In this document: piece after piece, positions 43,938 to 53,461 of the stretch | Position numbering within the stretch: the stretch's first letter is position 1 | Layout of the letters: each line of letters begins with the position of its first letter | Source: Oceanobacillus salinisoli | Lineage (GTDB): Bacteria > Bacillota > Bacilli > Bacillales > Amphibacillaceae | Length of the DNA: 64,000 nucleotides | Reading direction: 5' to 3' | Assembly (NCBI RefSeq): GCF_009733865.1 | Contig: NZ_WOFB01000003.1 | Span: 124,001 to 188,000 of the forward strand | Made by a program: the position numbers and the translations under genes | The notes under the pieces: generated by a model | The model's input: only the letters and a program-made list of their open reading frames with translations | Databases searched by the model: none | Told to the model about the DNA's origin: nothing

Positions 43938-46900
43938 ATGAACAGTTTGAATTTGAAAACAGAATCAATAGAAATAAAGCTAGAGCATTTAGCAGATCTT
44001 TACAAGTTGATCTTACAAAATGAGGATCGTCCAAATGCAGAGAAAATATTAGATCTATATGAAAAACTCGACCAAAAAGAATTTATGATTAGCTTTGCTG
44101 GGCATTTTTCGGCAGGGAAATCTTCCATGATTAATGCATTAATGGGAGAAGATATTTTACCGAAGAGTCCTATTCCAACCAGTGCTAACATCGTTAAAAT
44201 CACTTCCGGTGGTGGATATGCTCGGGCTCATTTACATAATGGGGAAATTTTGCAATTTAATGAACCGTACGATATGGATATGATCAAGGAGTATTCCAAA
44301 AATAAAGATGACATAAAAAAAATAGAGATTAGTACAGCTAAACGTATCCTGCCAGCTCAATGTGCATTGATGGATACACCCGGTATAGACGCCGCGGATG
44401 ATGCGGATCGAATAATGACTGAGTCATCCCTCCATTTAATTGATGTGTTATTTTATGTCATGGACTATAACCATGTACAATCAGAGGTTAATTTACAATT
44501 TCTCAAATCTATTCAAAGTAAAGCCATTCCTTTTTATGTAATCGTAAATCAGATTGATAAGCATGATGAGGATGAATTATCGTTTGAACAATTTAAACGG
44601 AGTATTACTCATACATTCCATCAATGGAATATTCGGCCAGAAGCAATCTTTTATTCTTCTCTAATCGATGAAAAGGCAAAGTATAATCAGTTTGAGGAAA
44701 TACAGAAAACGCTTTTCCATATGCTGAATCGTGATACCAATTTATCCATTTCGATTCATCATTCATTACATCAGGTCATCACCTCACATAAGAAATTCTT
44801 AAAAAACACGTATGAGGCAAAATTGGGCCCAGGTACAGATGATCAGGAATTGGAAGAAAGTCTACAGAAAATAGAAGACATCGAATCTCATTTAAAAGAA
44901 CTTGAACAGAAGGTTATGCATTTTGAAAATGACTTTCATCAGGAAATGCAAAGTACGTTAAACAATGCCTACATTATGCCGGCAGTATTAAGGGATAAAG
45001 CACATGCCTTTTTAGAATCCCAGCAGAGTAATTTTAAAGTAGGTTTACTCGCTTCCAGGAAAAAGACAAGGCTTGAAAAGGAACATAGGTTAGAAGCGTT
45101 TTTAACTGCTTTGCAGGAAAATATCGAAGCAGCCATTCGATGGAAACTTAGAGATAAGTTTGTACAATTAGCCAAGCAATATGATTTGACTGATGAGGCG
45201 TTAGTAAAGCAAATTCAATCGTTAAGCCTTACATATGGAGAAGCGGATTTAATTACATTAATCAAACCCGGAGCAAAAGTGAATGGAGATTATGTACTTC
45301 ATTATACAAAGGATGTAAGTAACGATATAAAGATTAAATTTAAACAAATGGCAAATCAATTGCTGGGGGCAATAAAACAGTATTTAACAGAAAAAAATAA
45401 ACAAAAGGAGCTGGAATACAAAAAGCAGCTTTCCCAACTGGAATTTGCTCGAGACTACAAACAAAAGAAAGAGGATATAGAGAAAGAACTAAATGCAAAG
45501 ATACGTCATTTGGATGCGGTTCTTGAACATCCTGCACCGACCGAATCGGACTGGGAGCAAATGGAAACGGCAAGAAATGAAATTCAAAAACGTATAAAGC
45601 AAGCTGATGTACCTGAAAAATTAGAGAAGAAAGCAGAGCAAACCATAACCATTCATACAAAACAGGAAGGAAAAGCAGAAACAATCGGGACAAACCCATC
45701 GGTGGAACAGGTGATAAAGAGCATTGAAAAAACAATTCATGCAGTCGATGATTTACCCGGTTTTGAGGAGTTACAGAGTGATTTAGTCGATAAAACGAAA
45801 CGGCTTTCCAATCGTACCTATACGATTGCACTGTTTGGTGCTTTTAGTGCCGGTAAATCATCATTTGCAAATGCATTAATAGGTGAAAGCGCACTACCAG
45901 TATCACCGAACCCAACTACGGCAGCAGTAAATCGAATTTGTCCAGTATCGGATACTTACAAACATGGGACAGTTGTGGTGACATGGAAGGATGAGAGAAC
46001 CTTAGCAAATGACCTTTACATGATTACGAAGAAACTCACTCCAACTGCGACTGAATTTTTACCATTATTACAATGGGTAAAAGAAAATAATATCCATCAG
46101 AGTTCAAAGTTAAATAAGATGTACCAAGCATACTTGCAAGCATTAATTAATGGATATGACAATATAAAGAATTCGATTGGAGAGCAACGAACAATCACTT
46201 TGGATGAATTCTCTACTTATGTAACGGACGAAACAAAAGCCTGCTACATTTCGTCCATTAACCTGTACTATGATTGTTCCTTGACAAGACAAGGTATTAC
46301 TCTTGTTGATACACCAGGCGCTGATTCGGTAAACGCCCGACATACTAATGTTGCATTTGAATATATTAAACATGCGGATGCGATTCTATATGTAACCTAT
46401 TATAATCATGCCTTGTCCCGTGCGGACAGAGACTTTTTGATGCAGCTTGGAAGGGTAAAAGAGGCTTTTCAACTGGATAAAATGTTTTTTATCGTTAATG
46501 CGGCAGACTTAGCGCATAATGAAGAAGAACTATCTTTAGTTGTTCATTATGTTCAGGAGCAGCTGCAGGAACTAGGAGTTAGACTGCCTAGGCTGTATCC
46601 AGTATCAAGTAAGCGGTCGCTTAAGGAAAAGCAAAGTCAGCAAATATTAAATGAACAAATGTTTACTTTTGAAGAAAATTTTTATCACTTTATTCATGAT
46701 GATCTTGCTAGATTAACAACCGATTCGGCACTATGGGACATGAGACGAACATATAATAAGCTAACTAATTTTATCGATTCCATGAGTTTAGATGAGACAG
46801 CAAAAGAAAAAAGAAAACAGGATCTATATGACAAAATAGAAAAACTAAGAAGCCAATTGGTAAATATTGAAACCTCTATCTATGATGAACGAATTCATGA

Positions 46901-47588
46901 TAAAATGGATAAGCAACTTTTCTATGTACTGGAGAGACTGCAGATTCGTTTTCACGATATATTTAAAGAACACTTTAATCCAACAACCATAACGGAATCA
47001 GGAAGAAAAGGTTATGGACAATTAAGAAGCAATGTGGAAAATTTAATGGAATATGTTGGATTTGAACTTCGTCAGGAACTGCAAGCAGTATCATTAAGGC
47101 TAGAGGCATTTATACAGCAGCAAGGCAAGGAGTTTTATCAATCAATCGAACAACGGTGCATAAACATCGATACATTATTCGAATTACCTAATTGGCAGCC
47201 AACGAAAATGGAAACACCTGAATATAAGGAAGCCTTTACTCCAATAGACATGTCGATATTTGATAAGGTGATCACTTCTTTTAAAGGAACAAAAGCATTT
47301 TTTGAGAAAAATGAAAAAGAACAAATGAAGGAACAGATATTTAGCTTGATATCTCCATTAGCTAAAGAATATATGGAAGAAAATAAACGACTTATGTATG
47401 AGGAATACCTCAAACAATGGAGAAATTTAGTTGATGAGATGAAAGAATCGGCAATTAAAACGACCAATCAATACGTAAAAAATTATGAGGAAATGATCGG
47501 TTCCCGATTAAATCTGCCTGTTTTGGAGAAAAAGCAGCAATTCATTCAAACTGAACTGCAAAAACATGGAATTGAGGAAGTGTCATAA
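43938..47588 (+). CDS. dynA: Double-headed bacterial dynamin DynA
   Basis: 1216-aa tandem dynamin-like protein (B. subtilis DynA/YpbR), which tethers and fuses membranes and aids membrane repair and phage tolerance. Two GTPase halves are plain: first P-loop GHFSAGKSS from residue 55 with DTPGID, second P-loop FGAFSAGKSS near 633 with DTPGADS, each followed by long coiled-coil stretches. A basic/Glu-rich hinge is near residues 480-600. Start at ATG 43938, 5 nt after GGAAGGGG; the GTG at 43905 is upstream of that site. The stop abuts the next gene's start with no gap. Confidence 0.95.
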   Translation: MNSLNLKTESIEIKLEHLADLYKLILQNEDRPNAEKILDLYEKLDQKEFMISFAGHFSAGKSSMINALMGEDILPKSPIPTSANIVKITSGGGYARAHLHNGEILQFNEPYDMDMIKEYSKNKDDIKKIEISTAKRILPAQCALMDTPGIDAADDADRIMTESSLHLIDVLFYVMDYNHVQSEVNLQFLKSIQSKAIPFYVIVNQIDKHDEDELSFEQFKRSITHTFHQWNIRPEAIFYSSLIDEKAKYNQFEEIQKTLFHMLNRDTNLSISIHHSLHQVITSHKKFLKNTYEAKLGPGTDDQELEESLQKIEDIESHLKELEQKVMHFENDFHQEMQSTLNNAYIMPAVLRDKAHAFLESQQSNFKVGLLASRKKTRLEKEHRLEAFLTALQENIEAAIRWKLRDKFVQLAKQYDLTDEALVKQIQSLSLTYGEADLITLIKPGAKVNGDYVLHYTKDVSNDIKIKFKQMANQLLGAIKQYLTEKNKQKELEYKKQLSQLEFARDYKQKKEDIEKELNAKIRHLDAVLEHPAPTESDWEQMETARNEIQKRIKQADVPEKLEKKAEQTITIHTKQEGKAETIGTNPSVEQVIKSIEKTIHAVDDLPGFEELQSDLVDKTKRLSNRTYTIALFGAFSAGKSSFANALIGESALPVSPNPTTAAVNRICPVSDTYKHGTVVVTWKDERTLANDLYMITKKLTPTATEFLPLLQWVKENNIHQSSKLNKMYQAYLQALINGYDNIKNSIGEQRTITLDEFSTYVTDETKACYISSINLYYDCSLTRQGITLVDTPGADSVNARHTNVAFEYIKHADAILYVTYYNHALSRADRDFLMQLGRVKEAFQLDKMFFIVNAADLAHNEEELSLVVHYVQEQLQELGVRLPRLYPVSSKRSLKEKQSQQILNEQMFTFEENFYHFIHDDLARLTTDSALWDMRRTYNKLTNFIDSMSLDETAKEKRKQDLYDKIEKLRSQLVNIETSIYDERIHDKMDKQLFYVLERLQIRFHDIFKEHFNPTTITESGRKGYGQLRSNVENLMEYVGFELRQELQAVSLRLEAFIQQQGKEFYQSIEQRCINIDTLFELPNWQPTKMETPEYKEAFTPIDMSIFDKVITSFKGTKAFFEKNEKEQMKEQIFSLISPLAKEYMEENKRLMYEEYLKQWRNLVDEMKESAIKTTNQYVKNYEEMIGSRLNLPVLEKKQQFIQTELQKHGIEEVS

Positions 47589-48464
47589 TTGGATAAAAAT
47601 AAGATTTTATTAGTAGATGGAATGGCTTTACTATTCCGTGGATTTTTCGCAACGTCCTTCAGGGGAAACTTTATGAAAACTAGTAAGGGTATTCCTACAA
47701 ATGGAATATACCAGTTTATGAGATATTTTTTGGATGCTGTAGAAAAGTTTGAACCAACACATGTCATTTGCTGTTGGGATATGGGAAGTAAAACATTTCG
47801 AACGGAATTATATGATGGTTATAAAGCAAATCGGGATGCACCACCAGAAGAACTGATTCCACAGTTTGATTTGGTTAAAGAAGTAGTGGATTCATTTGAT
47901 ATGCCGAATATAGGAAAAGAGTCCTTTGAAGCAGATGATTGTATTGGAACATTAGCCAAAACTTATGCAAAAGAACATGAAGTAATCATTTTAACTGGGG
48001 ATCAGGATATTTTACAGCTTGTTGATGATGGTATCCAGGTGGCGATCATGAGAAAAGGACAAGGAAATTATGAAGTGTTTACGAAGGATAATTTTTACGA
48101 AAAGAAAGGTATACAGCCAAGACAGGTCATTGACATGAAAGGGCTAATGGGGGATAGTTCAGATAATTATCCTGGAGTAAAGGGCATTGGTGAAAAAACT
48201 GCCCTTAAATTAATCCAGGAATATGAAACGATTGATCATTTGCTTGCGAATTTGGAAAATTTGCCAAAAGGAGTCCAAACTAAAATCAAAAATAATTTGG
48301 AGATGCTTCACCTATCCAGAACACTGGCCGAAATAAAATGTGATGTTCCAGTAAGTTGTTCCCTGGATGACGCCTTATGGAATTACGACGATGCAAAAAT
48401 TCGCAATAAATTTTCAGAACTTGAATTTGATCACTTCTATAAATTATTGAAAACTACGGTTTAA
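47589..48464 (+). CDS. ypcP: 5'-3' exonuclease / flap endonuclease YpcP (FEN-like)
   Basis: 291-aa stand-alone homologue of the Pol I 5'-nuclease domain. Metal-binding acidic motifs are LLVDGMALLFRGF, YKANRDAPPEEL, ESFEADDCIGTLA, LTGDQDILQLV, and the helix-hairpin-helix region LMGDSSDNYPGVKGIGEKTA. TTG start directly after the dynA stop, with GAGGAAGTG inside the end of dynA as ribosome site, so translation is coupled. The same dynA-ypcP neighbourhood exists in B. subtilis. The 3' end overlaps the convergent alcohol dehydrogenase gene by 11 nt. Confidence 0.93.
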   Translation: MDKNKILLVDGMALLFRGFFATSFRGNFMKTSKGIPTNGIYQFMRYFLDAVEKFEPTHVICCWDMGSKTFRTELYDGYKANRDAPPEELIPQFDLVKEVVDSFDMPNIGKESFEADDCIGTLAKTYAKEHEVIILTGDQDILQLVDDGIQVAIMRKGQGNYEVFTKDNFYEKKGIQPRQVIDMKGLMGDSSDNYPGVKGIGEKTALKLIQEYETIDHLLANLENLPKGVQTKIKNNLEMLHLSRTLAEIKCDVPVSCSLDDALWNYDDAKIRNKFSELEFDHFYKLLKTTV

Positions 48465-49587
48465 GTACAACTTTAATACAGTCATTCTTCCTTCCGTTAA
48501 ACATATCATACGCTTCATCCGCTTTATCCAATGGAAGTGTATGTGTAATAATATCGGTTGGATCTATCTTTTGACTGGTTATCTGATTATAAAGCTCTTG
48601 CATGTATGCCCGTGCAGGAGCTTGTCCCATTTTTAAGGTAACATTGCGAACAAAGAATGGTCCTAATGGGAACATATTATATAATCCGCCATATACACCA
48701 GTGATTTGAACCGTCCCAGCTTTTTTGACTGCCTTAGTGGAAATTTGAATCGGACCTAAAGTTCCACCTTGGAGTTTCAGCTTTTGTTCTACAAATTCCA
48801 GTGGTGATTTTTTTCCGTCCATTCCTACACAGTCAATGACAACATCCGCTCCGCCTTTAGTTACTTCTTTTAACGTTTCTCCCATGTCTTCATACTTCGT
48901 GAAATCAAAAATTTCTGTTTGATTCACGTTTTTCGCATGATTTAAACGGTAGTCAAAATAGTCAACTGCAATGACCCGTTCGGCTCCTTTTTGCCAAGCA
49001 AATTTCTGTGCCATTAATCCAATAGGACCACAACCTAAAACAATCACGGTGTCTCCTTTTTTCACACCTGCATGTTCTACACTCCAATAGGCAGTAGGTA
49101 AAACATCAGATAAAAACAATAAATGTTCATCATCTAATTCGCAATCTGGCGGAATGACAAATGGTGTATAATTTCCAAAGGGAACACGTAGATATTCCGC
49201 TTGCCCTCCAGGATAGTTTCCGAATTTTTCCGTATAACCAAAATATCCTCCAGAATCATAATGCGGGTTGGCATTGTCACATTGACTTTCTAAATGATTA
49301 TGACAATACTGGCACTGCCCACATGCTACGGTAAATGGAATAACAACACGATTTCCTTTTTTCACTTTAGTTACATCCGGCCCTACTTCTTCTACAATTC
49401 CCATTGGTTCATGGCCAATAATATAATCCATAGGAATTGGAAAATTCCCTTGGTATAAGTGTAGATCAGACCCACAAATGGCCGTTGAGGTAACTTTTAT
49501 AATAATATCTTCCGAATCCTTTATAATAGGATCTATCACATTTTTTACGCCTACATTGTATTTCCCTTGATAAGTTACAGCTTTCAT
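48454..49587 (-). CDS. Zinc-dependent alcohol dehydrogenase (glutathione-independent formaldehyde dehydrogenase-like)
   Basis: 377-aa medium-chain dehydrogenase. Catalytic zinc ligands in AICGSDLH and [12 protein letters not shown]; structural zinc cysteines in [18 protein letters not shown](P)-binding [12 protein letters not shown] and AVDYFDYRL. The long insert near [30 protein letters not shown] is characteristic of the formaldehyde-dismutase/threonine-dehydrogenase-like branch. Substrate uncertain; aldehyde or alcohol detoxification is plausible. AAGGAGG upstream of the ATG; transcribed alone. Confidence 0.9.
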   Translation of the reverse strand: MKAVTYQGKYNVGVKNVIDPIIKDSEDIIIKVTSTAICGSDLHLYQGNFPIPMDYIIGHEPMGIVEEVGPDVTKVKKGNRVVIPFTVACGQCQYCHNHLESQCDNANPHYDSGGYFGYTEKFGNYPGGQAEYLRVPFGNYTPFVIPPDCELDDEHLLFLSDVLPTAYWSVEHAGVKKGDTVIVLGCGPIGLMAQKFAWQKGAERVIAVDYFDYRLNHAKNVNQTEIFDFTKYEDMGETLKEVTKGGADVVIDCVGMDGKKSPLEFVEQKLKLQGGTLGPIQISTKAVKKAGTVQITGVYGGLYNMFPLGPFFVRNVTLKMGQAPARAYMQELYNQITSQKIDPTDIITHTLPLDKADEAYDMFNGRKNDCIKVVLKP

Positions 49588-49837
49588 CGCTTTTCCTCCT
49601 TATAAACTTATTTTTAGATTTCGTTAAAGAGATAGAAAATATACAAATGAGAAGAATTACACGATATATTTGGATGGTTGAAAAATTAACGATTATTATA
49701 GTTGCAGAATTGTATTACGGCAAAGTGCATACTATCCATGGGGTATATAGGTGTATATCATGCTGCTCTATATATAGGATTGACCGATAGATTTATAAGG
49801 GTATATAGTTTTTATAGAAATAGAGAGGAGAATGATT

Positions 49838-50707
49838 ATGCACAAACTGTTTGTATACGGCACCTTATTAGAAGGGGAAAGAAATCACCATTATTTGAAC
49901 AAAGCAAAACTTATTATTCGTAATGCATGGATATATGGAAAACTTTTTGATACCAATGAGGGATATCCAGTAATGAAGCAGGATGAAAAGAAGCGCACAT
50001 TTGGTTCTGTATATGAGGTAACAGACACCCAGCTAGAGCAAATTAATGAATTGGAAGGATACAAAGAAAAACAGAAGAATAATTTATATGAACGAGTGAA
50101 GGTTAACGTTTATAATGATAAGGAGCAATCCATTGCTGCAATTACTTATGTGAGTGGTGCTTTGCTACAACACGCCTCTGATGAAATTGAACATGGAAAT
50201 TGGAAAGTGTATAACTACTTAAAGAAGAATTCCATCCATTATTTTGCTTATGGCTCATGTATGGATGATGAGCGTTTTCGGATAGCAAATGTTGATCCAT
50301 ATTTTCAGGATATAACTGGCAAAGGAATATTAACAGATTACGGATTTCGATTTTCCAGAATTTCTTCGGATGGAGGAAAAGCTGATATCATTGAATCGGA
50401 TGGTGAAATAGTAGAGGGAATTATTTACCAGGTCCCTCACGAAGCAGTGGATTATTTGTATAAGCGTGAAGGTGTATACCATCAAGCATACCGTCCTGCA
50501 ATTGTTACTGTTCAATTCAATGAGGGAGACTTCTTGGATGCTCTTACCTTTATTGGAGTAAAAAAAAGCGAGGAAACGAAACCAACCCACCGGTATGCAA
50601 CCGAAATTATTCGTGGTGCATCTGGAATACTTAGCGAATCCTATATAGATAAATTAAAAGAAAGAATAAATCAATTTTCGAATAAAGCAAATGATGGAAA
50701 TGGTTAA
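49838..50707 (+). CDS. Tandem gamma-glutamylcyclotransferase-fold protein (YkqA-like)
   Basis: 289-aa protein with two AIG2/GGCT domains: first begins KLFVYGTLLEGERN (residues 3-16), second begins YFAYGSCMDDERF near residue 134. Each has the substrate-loop YGTL/YGS signature; the first also has INELEGY with the likely catalytic Glu. Function probably breakdown of gamma-glutamyl amines or peptides, not proven. Start ATG 49838 is 7 nt after AGAGGAG; ATG 49832 is too close. Confidence 0.87.
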   Translation: MHKLFVYGTLLEGERNHHYLNKAKLIIRNAWIYGKLFDTNEGYPVMKQDEKKRTFGSVYEVTDTQLEQINELEGYKEKQKNNLYERVKVNVYNDKEQSIAAITYVSGALLQHASDEIEHGNWKVYNYLKKNSIHYFAYGSCMDDERFRIANVDPYFQDITGKGILTDYGFRFSRISSDGGKADIIESDGEIVEGIIYQVPHEAVDYLYKREGVYHQAYRPAIVTVQFNEGDFLDALTFIGVKKSEETKPTHRYATEIIRGASGILSESYIDKLKERINQFSNKANDGNG

Positions 50708-50866
50708 TACTTATCGTTATAATGAAGACCATAGTGTATTTTAGATGGAGGAAAGGTCATATATTTGTATTTCCCTTGAGTCAAGAAAAATTCATTTATA
50801 AAAATATCCTGATATAGCAATTGATCGCCGACTATTGCCAAAAGAATGAAGAAAGTAGGTTTTAAA

Positions 50867-51790
50867 ATGAAGGTAGTCGAAAACGTATCTGAATTAATTG
50901 GAGAAACTCCTATTGTTAAACTGAATAAAGTTATTTCAAAAGAAGCGGCAGATGTCTATGTAAAATTGGAGATGTTTAATCCAAGTAAAAGTGTAAAGGA
51001 CCGTGCAGCATATAATATGATAAAAGTTGCCGAAGAAGAAGGCCTTATTAAACCAGGTGATACAATTATTGAGCCAACAAGTGGAAACACAGGAATTGGT
51101 TTAGCCATGAATGCTGCGGCGAGAGGTTATAAAGCAATTTTAGTTATGCCTGATAACAGTACGATGGAAAGAAGAAATATTTTACAGGCATATGGGGCAA
51201 AGGTTGTTCTAACACCGAGTCAAGAAAAAATGCCTGGTTGTATCAGAAAAGCATTAGAACTTCAAAAAGAAATTCCAGGAAGTTTCATTCCACAGCAATT
51301 TGAAAATACAGCAAATCCTGATATTCACCGTACAACTACCGCTCTCGAAATCTTGGAACAAACCGAAGAAAAATTAGACGCGTTCGTATGTACGGCTGGT
51401 ACAGGTGGAACGGTAACTGGGACAGGAGAAACCTTGAAGGAAAAGCTTCCAAACGTTCATGTAGCAGTCGTCGAACCCCAAGGATCCCCTGTATTATCCG
51501 GTGGAAAGCCAGGAAAGCATAAGTTAGTAGGAACTAGTCCTGGATTTGTGCCTAGCATTTTAAATACAGATGTTTATGATGAAATCATCCAAATCAAGGA
51601 TGAGGAAGCAATAGACATGTTAAGGAAGCTTGCAAGACAAGAAGGGATATTTATTGGACCTTCTGGAGCCGCAGCAGTATATGCCGCCATCGAGGTTGCC
51701 AAAAAACTCGGAAAAGGAAAACAAGTTGTATGCCTTGCCCCGGATACTGGGGAACGATATTTAAGCATGAATTTATTCGGTGAGGAATAG
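50867..51790 (+). CDS. cysK: Cysteine synthase (O-acetylserine sulfhydrylase)
   Basis: 307-aa fold-type-II PLP enzyme making cysteine from O-acetylserine and sulfide. The PLP lysine is K44 in NPSKSVKDRAAY; the substrate loop TSGNTGIGLA and GTGGTVTGTGE phosphate loop are present. B. subtilis has two such enzymes (CysK and YtkP), and this sequence alone does not decide which. Start ATG 50867 with AAGTAGG 6 nt upstream; the in-frame ATG 50846 has a poor site. No T-box or S-box leader is evident in the 160 bp before it. Confidence 0.92.
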   Translation: MKVVENVSELIGETPIVKLNKVISKEAADVYVKLEMFNPSKSVKDRAAYNMIKVAEEEGLIKPGDTIIEPTSGNTGIGLAMNAAARGYKAILVMPDNSTMERRNILQAYGAKVVLTPSQEKMPGCIRKALELQKEIPGSFIPQQFENTANPDIHRTTTALEILEQTEEKLDAFVCTAGTGGTVTGTGETLKEKLPNVHVAVVEPQGSPVLSGGKPGKHKLVGTSPGFVPSILNTDVYDEIIQIKDEEAIDMLRKLARQEGIFIGPSGAAAVYAAIEVAKKLGKGKQVVCLAPDTGERYLSMNLFGEE

Positions 51791-51895
51791 TAGGATGGGA
51801 AGGGAAGGAATATTCGTCCGTTAGTCAATTTATCCAAAATCATGAACTGCCAAATTTAGCAGGCAGTAAATATAGTTGATGGAAGGAAAAATGGT

Positions 51896-52354
51896 ATGAA
51901 AGAATTCAATCCCATAATTAAAAAGCTTCAATTCAAGGATTATGGACAACCTGTATTAATCGTACATGCGCCAGCATCCTATGAACCAATCATGAATGAT
52001 TTTACTGGTGCTGTACACGAAGAAGCCAGAAACGATAGCTATGATTTTGTACAAGTTTTTGGTGAATCGAATGAAACGTTACAGTTTACCGCAAAAAATG
52101 TCGTCCATCACGTTTCAGAAAATGGTCTACTGTGGTTGTGTTATCCAAAAAAATCATCGAAAAAATATAAAGGGTCCAACTGCAGCCGTGAAACCGTAAC
52201 CGGCATGCTTGCTGAAGAAGGATATGAACCTGTCAGACAAGTTGCGATTGATGAAGATTGGTCTGCTTTACGATTTCGAAAGACAGGCCAAATCAAGAAA
52301 ATGGTTCGAAATTTCGCTGTGACCGAAGAGGGGAAAGAAAGAACAATAGAATAA
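51896..52354 (+). CDS. Uncharacterised conserved protein (DUF3052-like)
   Basis: 152-aa soluble protein, not recognised with certainty. Features: PVLIVHAPASYEPIM, a segment GLLWLCYPKKSSKKYKG followed by SNCSRETVTGMLAEEGYEPVRQVAIDEDWSALRFRK (split by me), and a basic C-terminus. The W-x-x-Y-P-K-x-[ST]-S string and the later DEDWSALRFR resemble DUF3052-type proteins of unknown function. AAGGAAAAAT upstream of ATG. It lies between cysK and a sugar-amine kinase, followed by a hairpin. Confidence 0.7.
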   Translation: MKEFNPIIKKLQFKDYGQPVLIVHAPASYEPIMNDFTGAVHEEARNDSYDFVQVFGESNETLQFTAKNVVHHVSENGLLWLCYPKKSSKKYKGSNCSRETVTGMLAEEGYEPVRQVAIDEDWSALRFRKTGQIKKMVRNFAVTEEGKERTIE

Positions 52355-52383
52355 ATGAAGTTAATCAATATAACTATTATTAA

Positions 52384-52414
52384 ATGCCTGTAAACATAAC
52401 ATACGTTACAGGCA
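52384..52414 (+). terminator. Hairpin after the DUF3052-like gene
   Basis: ATGCCTGTAAAC / GTTACAGGCAT stem with one mismatch and a ~9-nt loop. The T-tract is weak (CTTCTG). Confidence 0.55.
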
Positions 52415-52455
52415 TCTTCTGATTTGTTTGAAATCACGGGGAAGTAGGTGATAAC

Positions 52456-53319
52456 TTGAATAATTGGGTATCCAAAGGACTAAATCATCTTGGAGATGAT
52501 GGGGAAGTAGTTTCTGTACAACTGGTCTCAGGTGGGGATATTAATGAAGCTTATTTCATTCAAACCGAAAATCATGAGTTTTTTGTGAAACGAAATATAG
52601 AAGCGGATATAGCTTTCTTTGATTTTGAAGCACAAGGACTAAAGAAAATTAAATCTACCAATACCATTGAAGTTCCCGATGTTTATGGAGTTTACGAGGA
52701 GTCAGGCATTCCAATGCTTTGGCTGGAATGGATAAAGAGAACAAAATACAAAAAAACAGAAGACTTATTAGGAGAGCAGTTGGCTTCCCTGCATTTATGT
52801 GAAGGTTCGGGCTATGGTTTTGAGGAAAACGGTTTTATTGGCAAACTAAAACAAAAAAATAATGTACTTGATGACTGGATTACATACTATCGTGATTATC
52901 GGCTGTATAATCAATTGGAGCAGGGAGGATTGCAAGGGACCATTTACGGAAAAAGGGAAAGAAGATTATTCGCGGTTATGGACAAGCTCGATCAATGGAT
53001 TCCGAATAATCCAAAGCAAAGTATATTGCATGGGGATTTATGGGGAGGAAATTGGCTCACTGGACCGAATGGAGTCCCATATTTAATCGACCCATCTATT
53101 TTGTATGGTGATCATGAAATGGAAATAGCATTTACCGAACTATTTGGTGGATTCTCCAATCAGTTTTACGGGGCATACAATTCTGTTTTCCGTCTTTCTG
53201 ATGAATATACGGACCGTAAAGAACTGTATCAGCTCTACTATTTATTGGTTCATTTAAACATGTTCGGGGAGGCATATGGTAGTGCGGTTGACCGGATTTT
53301 AATAAGATACGTTGGATAA
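52456..53319 (+). CDS. Fructosamine/ketosamine-3-kinase family protein
   Basis: 287-aa protein-kinase-like fold kinase. N-terminal VQLVSGGDINEAYFI resembles the fructosamine-kinase glycine loop, the catalytic HGDLWGGNW contains the Asp, and the metal-binding IDPSILYGDHEMEIAF corresponds to the DFG-like segment. Members repair glycated proteins or phosphorylate ketosamines; the actual substrate here is unknown. TTG start with GGGGAAGTAGGTG upstream. Confidence 0.9.
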   Translation: MNNWVSKGLNHLGDDGEVVSVQLVSGGDINEAYFIQTENHEFFVKRNIEADIAFFDFEAQGLKKIKSTNTIEVPDVYGVYEESGIPMLWLEWIKRTKYKKTEDLLGEQLASLHLCEGSGYGFEENGFIGKLKQKNNVLDDWITYYRDYRLYNQLEQGGLQGTIYGKRERRLFAVMDKLDQWIPNNPKQSILHGDLWGGNWLTGPNGVPYLIDPSILYGDHEMEIAFTELFGGFSNQFYGAYNSVFRLSDEYTDRKELYQLYYLLVHLNMFGEAYGSAVDRILIRYVG

Positions 53320-53370
53320 AATTGCATGTTTTTTTGGCTCGTACATATGTATAAGTATTAATCATGTCCA

Positions 53371-53411
53371 AACGCCTGTGGACGTCAAATTAAGTGACGG
53401 TCACAGGCGTT
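53371..53411. terminator. Strong hairpin between convergent genes
   Basis: AACGCCTGTG..CGTCA (53371-53386) pairs with TGACG..CACAGGCGTT (53395-53411). It separates the convergent kinase and C45 genes but lacks a T-run, so termination is probable, not certain. Confidence 0.55.
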
Positions 53412-53461
53412 CCAATGTTGGGGCGTAATTGGTATAGTCCCTATAGGTTGAAGTTTCACTT

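Noticed and set aside
49702-49923. 73-codon frame overlapping the start of the tandem cyclotransferase gene
   Set aside because: Out of frame with the supported gene; its ATG lacks a ribosome site.
50708-50866. Possible T-box or S-box riboswitch before cysK
   Set aside because: Only ~160 bp, with no T-box sequence, terminator hairpin or SAM-riboswitch core visible.
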